Below, one piece after another: positions 1 through 5,137 of a stretch of DNA of 5,137 nt; within the stretch, counting starts at the first letter, position 1, and each line of letters begins with the position of its first letter. Source of the stretch: an uncultured Emergencia sp. (GTDB lineage Bacteria; Bacillota; Clostridia; Peptostreptococcales; Anaerovoracaceae); assembly GCA_902476665.1 (NCBI GenBank), contig CABSEO010000185.1, positions 1 to 5,137 on the forward strand, written 5' to 3'. Made by a program: the position numbers and the translations under genes. Under the pieces are notes generated by a model, which worked only from the letters and a program-made list of their open reading frames with translations, searched no databases and was not told the DNA's origin.

Positions 1-100
1 CCCGCCACTGTAACCGGGGAGCCTTTTTCTGTAGCGAAAGCATCCACTGAGAAATCGGGAAGGAAGAAAAAGGTGATGATACGGAAGCCAGGAGACATGC
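1..100 (+). ncRNA. Cobalamin (B12) riboswitch, 3' part, cut by the window edge
   Basis: The window opens inside a cobalamin riboswitch aptamer on the + strand. The conserved core CCCGCCACTGTAACCGGGG is at 1-19. A perfect 9-bp arm follows (CCTTTTTCT at 22-30 with AGAAAAAGG at 65-73). The B12 box, close to the usual GCCAGGAGACCTGCC, is at 87-100 and reads GCCAGGAGACATGC. Such aptamers are usually near 200 nt, so the 5' part lies before position 1 and cannot be checked. In this family, adenosylcobalamin or a related corrinoid binds the RNA and switches off downstream transport or synthesis genes. The next structure downstream is a terminator-like stem, so control of transcription is the likely mode. 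The match to the consensus is strong; the ligand subclass cannot be told from this half. Confidence 0.93.
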
Positions 101-109
101 ATAATATCG

Positions 110-138
110 TTCTCATTTGACGGATGATCAAGGGAGAA
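110..138 (+). other. Leader hairpin between riboswitch and terminator
   Basis: TTCTC at 110-114 pairs with GAGAA at 134-138, and TTGA at 117-120 pairs with TCAA at 128-131. One A-G mismatch and one G-U pair lie between the two blocks, and the loop is seven bases. The 3' arm contains an SD-like AAGGGAG (130-136). It may be a separate folding element or part of an antiterminator choice; the sequence does not decide. A similar TTCTC...GAGAA pair recurs at 324-347, just before the first gene. Confidence 0.4.
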
Positions 139-159
139 TCTTAGTGGCAGAAATACGGG

Positions 160-232
160 CTGTTACAGAGCTGTAATATTTAGCCGCAGGGTGTACCTGG
201 GCTGAGTTACAGTAAATGTAACAGTTTTTTTT
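160..232 (+). terminator. Riboswitch-linked intrinsic terminator, long nested stem with T8
   Basis: CTGTTACA (160-167) is exactly complementary to TGTAACAG (217-224), and eight T's follow at 225-232. Inside this stem, CTGTAA (171-176) pairs with TTACAG (207-212). At the centre, AGCC-G-CAGG (182-190) pairs with CCTG-GGCT (196-203) around a five-base loop. The result is one long stem with internal loops next to a U-tract, the form of a Rho-independent terminator. A shorter alternative hairpin is GTTACA (206-211) with TGTAAC (217-222). Lying 60 nt after the B12 box, it is the natural expression platform: corrinoid binding would favour termination before the operon. The stem is AT-rich at its base, so strength is uncertain. 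Confidence 0.72.
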
Positions 233-281
233 GTTTGTTTAGATTCTGAAAAGAGACAGATGGATATGATATATATCTGAG

Positions 282-287
282 TATAAT
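282..287 (+). promoter_or_regulatory. Weak candidate -10 box (TATAAT) after the terminator
   Basis: A perfect TATAAT lies about 70 bases before the first start codon. No convincing -35 box lies 16-18 bases upstream, and the nearby TG is one base off the extended -10 position. If used, it would give expression of the operon that bypasses the riboswitch. The region is AT-rich, so a chance match is quite possible. Confidence 0.22.
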
Positions 288-338
288 ATTTTTCTTGTTT
301 CTTTAGCCTTAGAGCATCACCAATTCTCAAATTCAATC

Positions 339-345
339 AAGGGAG
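339..345 (+). promoter_or_regulatory. Ribosome binding site of the repeat-protein gene
   Basis: AAGGGAG lies ten bases before the ATG at 356. Two competing starts are closer. The ATG at 350 is followed at once by a stop, and the GTG at 352 opens a frame that ends after about 28 codons. Only the 356 frame is long and carries the repeats. The GGGAG could be masked by pairing with CTC at 326-328 in a short TTCTC/GAGAA stem (324-328 with 343-347). Confidence 0.6.
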
Positions 346-355
346 AAACATGTGA

Positions 356-1225
356 ATGCCACAGAAGAAAGTAACCGAAAAAGAAATTGCAAAGTTAAAA
401 TCTGCATTATTGAATATTGTGGTGAAACAGAAGGATAAAAATAATGGCAGAAGAGATGCTTCATCACCTATTTGCAGGATTTATTCTACTGGAAGCATCA
501 CAGGACGGCAGATATATGAAAGCTTTACTGATGAGCAATTGCTGGATTATCTGCGAATTATGGCTAAAGAAAAAAATCATTCTCCGGCACAAAAAGAAGT
601 TTTTTGGGTGATGAGAGATTATATTAAGCTTCGTTTTGGAAAATGGCCTTATGCTCTTAAGGCAGCGGGACTTTCTCCTGCTGCCGGAGAAGGCGGAAGA
701 TCATATTCTGCGATCCAAGAAGATTTAAAGAAGAAAGAAACTTTGCTTAGACTTGTTCGTGAACATGCCTACAAAACAGGAAAGCTGCCTCATCCCAGGG
801 AATTGCCTGAGGTTTGCAGGGGCCTCAAAAAGTATTATAACAACTGGGGAGATGTTCTGAAGGCTGCGAATATTGACGGAGAAAAACTAAATCAGCAATG
901 TGTCTACACGATTGAAAATCTGGAGCCGGAATATGAAGTTATGCTGAACGAAATCAGGAAGAAGGCATATGAAATGGGAAGAGTTCCTGTGCATAAAGAA
1001 ATTGACAGAAAGATAAGACATGCATTATCGGAACGGTGTGGCTCTTGGAGGAATGCCTTGTATCAGATCGGACTTTCCCCGGTTATAAAAATGAGACCTT
1101 TTCAGGGAAGTTATATTGACTACAGAAAAGAAGAAAATCAAAACGTACATACCAACAGCCTCAATAACTGTTTTTATCAGGTACTCAATTTATCAGAAGA
1201 GGATAAAGCTCTGCTGAACTACTAA
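356..1225 (+). CDS. Homing-endonuclease-associated repeat protein, C-terminus cut off by a frameshift
   Basis: The 289-residue product carries three copies of a roughly 45-residue repeat at about residues 57-108, 119-173 and 181-233. Each copy has a helix, then G-x-x-P or a close variant, then a helix ending in a G-S/K/N-W motif and A-L-x-x-x-G/A-L/I. Examples are FGKWPYALKAAGL and CGSWRNALYQIGL. This matches my memory of the homing-endonuclease-associated repeat (HNH_repeat), thought to bind DNA. No HNH or LAGLIDADG catalytic motif is visible, so a DNA-binding or regulatory role is more likely than cutting; this is inference. The N-terminal 55 residues are basic and unassigned. A fourth repeat follows immediately in another frame, so this version is probably truncated by about 69 residues. 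The gene is visibly more AT-rich than the ATPase gene downstream. It lies after the riboswitch terminator and before ecfT. Confidence 0.8.
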   Translation: MPQKKVTEKEIAKLKSALLNIVVKQKDKNNGRRDASSPICRIYSTGSITGRQIYESFTDEQLLDYLRIMAKEKNHSPAQKEVFWVMRDYIKLRFGKWPYALKAAGLSPAAGEGGRSYSAIQEDLKKKETLLRLVREHAYKTGKLPHPRELPEVCRGLKKYYNNWGDVLKAANIDGEKLNQQCVYTIENLEPEYEVMLNEIRKKAYEMGRVPVHKEIDRKIRHALSERCGSWRNALYQIGLSPVIKMRPFQGSYIDYRKEENQNVHTNSLNNCFYQVLNLSEEDKALLNY

Positions 1226-1431
1226 AAGAGAAATACAGAAAAACAAAGAAAGTGCCACTTAAAAAAGATGTTTCTAAGGAGCATCGTCAACAGCTGTTGA
1301 GAAGCTGCGGTTCCTGGGGAAATGCCATGTATCAGATAGGGATTCCTTGTGAGGAATACTATACAGCCGTAAAAGATGCAAAATCATCAACGGGTATTCA
1401 AAAAAAAATGAAAGGAAAAAAGGATGTTTAA
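1216..1431 (+). pseudogene. Out-of-frame C-terminal part of the repeat protein (fourth repeat)
   Basis: This frame reads ELLKEKYRKTKKVP, continues through SCGSWGNAMYQIGI, and ends at the TAA at 1429-1431. It is a clear fourth copy of the repeat in the preceding gene. It aligns without a gap to the third copy if one base is added after 1216: CTG CTG AAC would become CTG CTG GAA. The restored protein would have 358 residues. No credible start codon with a ribosome binding site exists for this piece alone, so it is a remnant and not a separate gene. The cause could be a real deletion, a sequencing error, or -1 ribosomal slippage, which would give the same protein. No classical slippery heptamer is present. 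The stop overlaps the ecfT start, as in tightly packed operons. Confidence 0.8.
1411..1416 (+). promoter_or_regulatory. Ribosome binding site of the EcfT gene
   Basis: AAAGGA lies seven bases before the ATG at 1424, within the end of the out-of-frame repeat remnant. It supports this start. The sequence ATGTTTAA (1424-1431) holds both the ecfT start and the remnant's stop, an arrangement typical of translational coupling. Confidence 0.7.
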
Positions 1432-2332
1432 CAAAGGCCTGGAAGAAAACGCAGAATTTGTTTCCTATCATCCTCTGATAAATCTTTTGTATTTTGTACT
1501 GGTTATTGTTGTGACCATGTTTTCTCTGTCACCTTTTTTTCTGGGAGCAACCTTTGCCGCGGCTTGGGCCTACTACCTGTTGCTTAAAGGAAAAAAAACA
1601 CTGAAAACAGGATTGTTTCTCTGTGTTTCGGTGGTGATTGTCATGGTGGCGATCAACATGTTTTTTAACAACAATGGGGCTACGGTACTGTTTTACATTA
1701 ATAGTAACCGTATTACACTGGAGTCTGTCTGCTACGGTGTTGCATCAGCTGTGATGCTGGTTTCTGTGATCATGTGGTTTAGCTGCTTCAACGTAATCAT
1801 GACCAGCGATAAACTGATTTATGTTTTCGGAAAAGCTGCGCCGGTTCTGGGCCTGACATTATCCATGATCTTCCGATTCATTCCTCTTTTGAAAAATCGC
1901 TTCACAGAAATTTCTCTGGGGCAGAGGTGTATGGGCAAAGGATACAGTCAGGGTAGCCTGCCCATACGTACGAGACAGCTTTTAAAGGAGATTTCTATTC
2001 TCATTGCCTGGTCCTTGGAGGCATCCATTGAAAGTGCTGATTCCATGGAAGCAAGGGGATACGGTCTCAAGGGCAGAACCAGTTTTCACTTGTTCAAATT
2101 TTCTGCACGGGATATTGAGTGCGCGGCGCTCATGTTGGCTTCGGGCATTCCCGTCCTCATTGGATGTGTGAAGGGACTGACAGACATGTATTTTTATCCG
2201 CGCCTGTTGCCACCTGAGATGAATCTGACTGTTGCGGCAATGCTGGCTTGTTATGGGATATTGCTTGTGATTCCTTTAATTATAGATGTTACAGGAGAAA
2301 TCAGATGGAGACAATCAGGATTAAAAATCTGA
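1424..2332 (+). CDS. ecfT: ECF transporter transmembrane component T (EcfT/CbiQ family)
   Basis: This 302-residue membrane protein is the likely coupling subunit that transmits movement of the ATPases to the substrate-binding S component. Hydrophobic segments lie at about residues 19-54 (two passes), 61-80, 99-121, 134-150, 231-250 and 266-288. The long cytoplasmic stretch from about 150 to 225 is the family's coupling domain. The second coupling motif is intact (MEARGYG, with ARG at 210-212). The first, where the family usually has a similar A-R-G, reads QRCMGKG (167-173) and is altered. The gene overlaps the ATPase gene by 28 bases. CbiQ of a cobalt transporter is a relative, but no cbiM or cbiN is nearby, so a vitamin-type ECF system fits better. 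The family call is confident; the symbol is generic. Confidence 0.9.
   Translation: MFNKGLEENAEFVSYHPLINLLYFVLVIVVTMFSLSPFFLGATFAAAWAYYLLLKGKKTLKTGLFLCVSVVIVMVAINMFFNNNGATVLFYINSNRITLESVCYGVASAVMLVSVIMWFSCFNVIMTSDKLIYVFGKAAPVLGLTLSMIFRFIPLLKNRFTEISLGQRCMGKGYSQGSLPIRTRQLLKEISILIAWSLEASIESADSMEARGYGLKGRTSFHLFKFSARDIECAALMLASGIPVLIGCVKGLTDMYFYPRLLPPEMNLTVAAMLACYGILLVIPLIIDVTGEIRWRQSGLKI
2293..2297 (+). promoter_or_regulatory. Ribosome binding site fixing the ATPase start
   Basis: AGGAG lies seven bases before the ATG at 2305, inside the end of ecfT. It favours this start over the in-frame ATG at 2248, whose extra 19 residues do not resemble an ABC domain. From 2305 the protein begins METIRIKNLTFAYP, the normal first strand of an ABC ATPase. 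Confidence 0.75.
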
Positions 2333-3966
2333 CCTTCGCCTATCCGCTGGCGGAGGGGGCGGCTTTGAAGAATGTCGGTCTTTCCGTGGACCAGTCGGAG
2401 TTTGTGGTGCTTTGCGGAAAGTCCGGCTGTGGAAAGAGCACCCTCCTCAGACATTTGAAGAAAAATATGCTGCCTTACGGAAAGCGGAAAGGAGAAGTAC
2501 TCTACTGCGGGCAAACTATAACGGATCTTGAGGATAGACGTAGCGTCAGCGAGATTGGTTTTGTACAGCAGAATCCGGACAATCAGATCGTCACCGACAA
2601 AGTGTGGCACGAGTTGGCCTTTGGTCTCGAGAGTCTGGGGGTGGACAATCAGTCTATCAAGAGAAGAGTCGCGGAAATGGCTAGTTACTTTGATATTCAG
2701 GGCTGGTTCCGAAAAAGTGTCGATGAACTTTCGGGGGGACAAAAGCAACTTTTGAATCTGGCTTCCGTCATGGCGATGCAACCCAGACTGCTGATTCTGG
2801 ATGAGCCGACCTCTCAGCTTGACCCTATCGCGGCTGCGGACTTTCTACAGACTGTGTATAGGCTCAATCGTGATCTGGGCACCACGATCATCATTTCCGA
2901 GCACCGGCTGGAGGACATTTTTCCCATTGCTGACAAGATCATCGTCATGGATCAGGGAGAGGTCATCGCCTGTGACGAGCCGAGAGAAATCGGCGTATTT
3001 CTGGCGGAGGAGAAAGGGCGACCACAGAATCCCCATCCCATGTTTTACGGACTGCCCTCTGTCATGAGAATTTTTTCCGAGGCGGAGCCTCAGAGGAAAG
3101 GACCGCTGACCATCCGGGAAGGCCGTCTGCACCTTGAGGAGATGCTTGCGGGAAAGGCGGAAAAAGAAAGAACAGGACCTGTGTTTTCAGTAAAATCACA
3201 GATAGACGCCGTAAAAGATCCAGTCATTAAACTGAAGGACGTCTGGTTCAAATACAGCAGAGACAGCGGCGATGTGCTGCGGGGGTTGAATCTTGCGGTA
3301 GAGCGGAATCAGTGGTACTGCCTGCTGGGCGGCAACGGTGCGGGGAAAAGCACTGTCCTGAAGGTGATCAGCGGCATTCTGAAGCCTCAGCGAGGTAAAG
3401 TAGAGGTAGCTCTTTCGGCACTGTTCATGCTACCGCAGAATCCTCAGGCACTCTTTACGGAAATTACTGTGGAAGAAGAACTTTTGGAAGCATTCTACGG
3501 AGCGAAGCTTTCAGACAGTGAAAAGATAGATGAGATCGAGAAAATGCTGGCACTGATGGAAATTCAGCACCTGCGAAAAACCAATCCCTACGATCTCAGC
3601 GGTGGCGAGCAGCAGAGACTGGCTCTGGGAAAGATTCTTTTACTGAAACCGGAAATTCTCCTGTTGGATGAGCCGACCAAAGGGCTCGACCCCTTTTTTA
3701 AGAGAACCCTGGCACGGATTCTGAACAGGCTGGTGGAGAGTGGAGTGACAGTTTTCATGGTTTCTCACGATATCGAGTTCTGCGCAGAGTATGCGGATCG
3801 CTGCGCTATGTTCTTTGATGGAGATGTCGTATCGGTGGGAAAACCGAAAGAGTTCTTTGCAGGGAACAGTTTTTATACCACTGCGGCCAACAAGATTGCA
3901 AGGGAGTGGAAACAGGATGCGGTGACGAGCGAGGAGGTGGCCCGTTGGCTGAAAACGCTCTTATGA
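2305..3966 (+). CDS. ecfA: Fused double ATPase of an ECF transporter (EcfA-EcfA')
   Basis: The 553-residue protein holds two complete ABC ATPase domains in one chain and should power the transporter from the cytoplasmic side. Domain 1 has Walker A GKSGCGKST (38-46), Q-loop Q88, signature LSGGQ (142-146), Walker B LLILDEP (162-168) and switch histidine H200. After a linker of about 70 residues (235-305), domain 2 has Walker A GGNGAGKST (342-350), Q-loop Q378, signature LSGGE (431-435), Walker B ILLLDEP (451-457) and H488. All catalytic residues are present in both halves, so both sites should be active. Most ECF systems encode the two ATPases separately, but fused forms are known. It overlaps ecfT by 28 bases and the next gene by four (ATGA), which suggests coupled translation and fixed stoichiometry. 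Confidence 0.95.
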   Translation: METIRIKNLTFAYPLAEGAALKNVGLSVDQSEFVVLCGKSGCGKSTLLRHLKKNMLPYGKRKGEVLYCGQTITDLEDRRSVSEIGFVQQNPDNQIVTDKVWHELAFGLESLGVDNQSIKRRVAEMASYFDIQGWFRKSVDELSGGQKQLLNLASVMAMQPRLLILDEPTSQLDPIAAADFLQTVYRLNRDLGTTIIISEHRLEDIFPIADKIIVMDQGEVIACDEPREIGVFLAEEKGRPQNPHPMFYGLPSVMRIFSEAEPQRKGPLTIREGRLHLEEMLAGKAEKERTGPVFSVKSQIDAVKDPVIKLKDVWFKYSRDSGDVLRGLNLAVERNQWYCLLGGNGAGKSTVLKVISGILKPQRGKVEVALSALFMLPQNPQALFTEITVEEELLEAFYGAKLSDSEKIDEIEKMLALMEIQHLRKTNPYDLSGGEQQRLALGKILLLKPEILLLDEPTKGLDPFFKRTLARILNRLVESGVTVFMVSHDIEFCAEYADRCAMFFDGDVVSVGKPKEFFAGNSFYTTAANKIAREWKQDAVTSEEVARWLKTLL

Positions 3967-4880
3967 GTCGGGGTGAGGCGGCCGGAAAAAAGAGAACTGT
4001 CCTATCGGCGGTTCTAATTCTGCTGGTCATGCCTCTGACTATTTTTCTCGGTGAGAGATTCGGGCAGAACAGATTTATGTTGGTCAGCGTGTTGTTGCTC
4101 TTCTACACTATGGCTCCTTTTTTCATGATCTTTGAAAAGAGAAAGCCTAAGGCGCGGGAAATCGTGCTCATTGCCATGATGTCGGCGCTGACTGTGTGCG
4201 TGCACATGTTTTTTCATATGACGTTGCCTCTACAGGCGGGCACGGCACTGATCATCATCTCCGGCGTTTCTCTGGGACCTGAGGCGGGATTTCTTATCGG
4301 TGCGATATCCAGATTTGTATGCAATTTTTACATGGGTCAGGGACCGTGGACGCCGTGGCAGATGTTCAGCTGGGGTATTCTGGGGTTTCTGGCAGGACTG
4401 GCCTTTAACAAGATAGATCTGGATCAGCTGAAATCCAGACATTTCAAGATGATCATGGGGCCGGTGTTGTGCATCATTTTCGCGGCGCTTGCGGCCTATG
4501 TGTGTTATCAGTTTTGGCCGGGAAAAGACAGGACTTTTTTTGGCTGGCGGCTTTATGTATTCGGGGTTCTGGGGCTTGTCACGGGAGTGCTGCTGCAAAG
4601 AAAGCGGTTGCCGGCGGACAACATCACTCTTACCCTGTTTACCTTTTTCACCACTTTCATTATCTATGGCGGACTGATGAATATCTGCGCTCTGGTGACT
4701 GCTCAGGGCGTACCGGGCAACGAGGGTCTGACCATTGAAAGCGTGAGGCTTCTGTACATATCGGGAGCTCCTTATGACGCATACCATGCGGCTTCGGCGG
4801 CCTTCTGTGTGTTTCTCTTTGGAAACAGCATCATCAAGAAACTGGAAAGAATCAAAATTAAGTACGGCATTTATAAATAG
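3963..4880 (+). CDS. ECF transporter S component-like membrane protein, long form; corrinoid-related substrate inferred
   Basis: The 305-residue hydrophobic protein is the probable substrate-binding subunit. Hydrophobic segments lie at about residues 11-30, 38-56, 63-80, 90-114, 127-147, 158-178, 188-203, 219-240 and 267-285. The central stretch (about 65-145) looks like an S component: small-residue-rich helices, GPEAGFLIGAISR (105-117), then GQGPWTPWQMFSWGILGFLAG (125-145). Typical S components are near 180-200 residues with six helices. This one is longer, with about two extra helices in front and more behind. The start at 3963 is chosen because ATGA overlaps the ATPase stop. An in-frame ATG at 3906 would add 19 charged residues lying wholly inside the ATPase gene. 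The substrate cannot be read from the protein. The riboswitch and the DUF4430-like neighbour suggest cobalamin, a corrinoid or a B12 precursor such as a lower-ligand base. Confidence 0.82.
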   Translation: MSRGEAAGKKRTVLSAVLILLVMPLTIFLGERFGQNRFMLVSVLLLFYTMAPFFMIFEKRKPKAREIVLIAMMSALTVCVHMFFHMTLPLQAGTALIIISGVSLGPEAGFLIGAISRFVCNFYMGQGPWTPWQMFSWGILGFLAGLAFNKIDLDQLKSRHFKMIMGPVLCIIFAALAAYVCYQFWPGKDRTFFGWRLYVFGVLGLVTGVLLQRKRLPADNITLTLFTFFTTFIIYGGLMNICALVTAQGVPGNEGLTIESVRLLYISGAPYDAYHAASAAFCVFLFGNSIIKKLERIKIKYGIYK

Positions 4881-4895
4881 AAAAGTACAACGGAT

Positions 4896-4902
4896 AAAGG
4901 AG
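4896..4902 (+). promoter_or_regulatory. Strong ribosome binding site deciding a GTG start
   Basis: AAAGGAG lies six bases before the GTG at 4909 and 16 bases after the S-component stop. No ATG in this frame is near. The site and the basic-then-hydrophobic N-terminus that follows make GTG the likely start. No terminator is visible in the 28-base gap, so the operon continues. Confidence 0.75.
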
Positions 4903-4908
4903 CAGGCC

Positions 4909-5137
4909 GTGGATCGGGACTTTGAAAAGAAAGTAAAACAGAAGAAAATCAGACAGATCGCAGTGTGCGCAGTGGTTCTGGTTGCTGTCGCATATCTGTT
5001 GTTCACTTTGAACATAGAAAGGGTAGGAGCCCCTGTTAAGGAGGCTGTGACAGAGGGAAATCCTATTGAAGTGAGCCTGGAGATCAGATGTGACAGCATT
5101 TCCCAGGATATGGACAGGCTGGAGGATCCGACTCTTG
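4909..5137 (+). CDS. Membrane-anchored DUF4430 (transcobalamin-like) protein, N-terminus only
   Basis: The window holds the first 76 codons, from a GTG start, and the gene runs off the right edge. A charged, lysine-rich N-terminus (residues 1-16) is followed by one hydrophobic segment (about 17-34, with AVVLVAVAYLLFTL). The rest should lie outside the cell. No lipobox cysteine is placed for lipid attachment, so this is an uncleaved signal anchor or signal peptide. From residue 53 the sequence IEVSLEIRCDSISQDMDRLE resembles the opening strand of DUF4430, where I/L-x-I-x-C-D-T/S and a DNMDKL-like stretch are typical. DUF4430 corresponds to the C-terminal domain of transcobalamin and intrinsic factor. 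Next to a B12 riboswitch and an ECF operon, a surface corrinoid-binding role is plausible. The visible domain is only about 25 residues, so the call rests on a short match plus context. Confidence 0.62.
   Translation, partial: MDRDFEKKVKQKKIRQIAVCAVVLVAVAYLLFTLNIERVGAPVKEAVTEGNPIEVSLEIRCDSISQDMDRLEDPTL

Noticed and set aside
160..306. CRISPR array or tandem repeat locus
   Set aside because: The short repeats are explained by a terminator stem and T-rich tracts. There is no regular repeat-spacer pattern anywhere in the window.
356..1431. Active homing endonuclease or a group I intron insertion
   Set aside because: Only the associated repeats are visible. No HNH or LAGLIDADG catalytic motif is present, and no intron-like RNA or split host gene flanks it.
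1274..1471. 65-codon open frame on the - strand between the repeat gene and ecfT
   Set aside because: It is antisense to the fourth repeat and the ecfT start, lacks a ribosome binding site, and has no recognisable feature.
2251..3132. Two medium-length open frames on the - strand and two on the + strand within the ATPase gene
   Set aside because: All are shadows of a complete double ABC ATPase whose motifs are intact across the same bases.
1424..4880. Cobalt or nickel transporter (CbiMNQO) as the identity of the operon
   Set aside because: No CbiM with its conserved N-terminal Met-His and no CbiN is present. The S-like protein begins with a basic stretch, and the ATPases are a fused pair as in vitamin-type ECF systems.
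4230..5099. A 289-codon open frame on the - strand
   Set aside because: It lies opposite the S component and the start of the DUF4430-like gene, both of which have good ribosome binding sites and family features. Its translation shows no domain or ribosome binding site of note.

Overview
The window looks like a piece of a Gram-positive, Firmicutes-type chromosome, most likely from the Clostridia. The clues are AGGAG-type ribosome binding sites, a cobalamin riboswitch with a stem-plus-U-tract terminator, and a Group II-style ECF vitamin transporter operon with both ATPases fused in one chain. No rRNA, tRNA or diagnostic marker gene is present, so the taxonomic guess is tentative. All supported genes lie on the + strand and read as one transcription unit.

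Positions 1-100 hold the 3' part of a cobalamin (B12) riboswitch; its 5' part lies upstream of the window. After a short hairpin (110-138), a long imperfect stem ending in eight T's (160-232) looks like the expression-platform terminator. The rest of the 355-base leader is AT-rich, with one weak candidate promoter and a good ribosome binding site.

The first gene (356-1225) encodes a protein with three copies of a roughly 45-residue repeat resembling the homing-endonuclease-associated (HNH-associated) repeat, and no visible nuclease domain. A fourth copy follows directly but in another frame (1216-1431). One base missing near 1216 explains this exactly, so the gene is probably frameshifted from a 358-residue original. 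Its original stop codon overlaps the start of the next gene.

Then come an EcfT-type membrane protein (1424-2332), a double ATP-binding-cassette EcfA-EcfA' fusion (2305-3966) and a long S-component-like membrane protein (3963-4880). They are joined by a 28-base overlap and an ATGA overlap, as expected for one ECF transporter. A partial gene at the right edge (4909 onward) begins a membrane-anchored extracellular protein. Its first extracellular residues resemble DUF4430, the domain shared with the C-terminal part of transcobalamin and intrinsic factor.

Taken together, the window reads as a B12-repressed corrinoid or B12-precursor uptake operon: ECF energising module, its own S component, and a possible transcobalamin-like surface binding protein. 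A decayed repeat protein sits between the riboswitch and the transporter. The substrate is inferred from the riboswitch and the partial DUF4430-like gene, not read from the S component itself.
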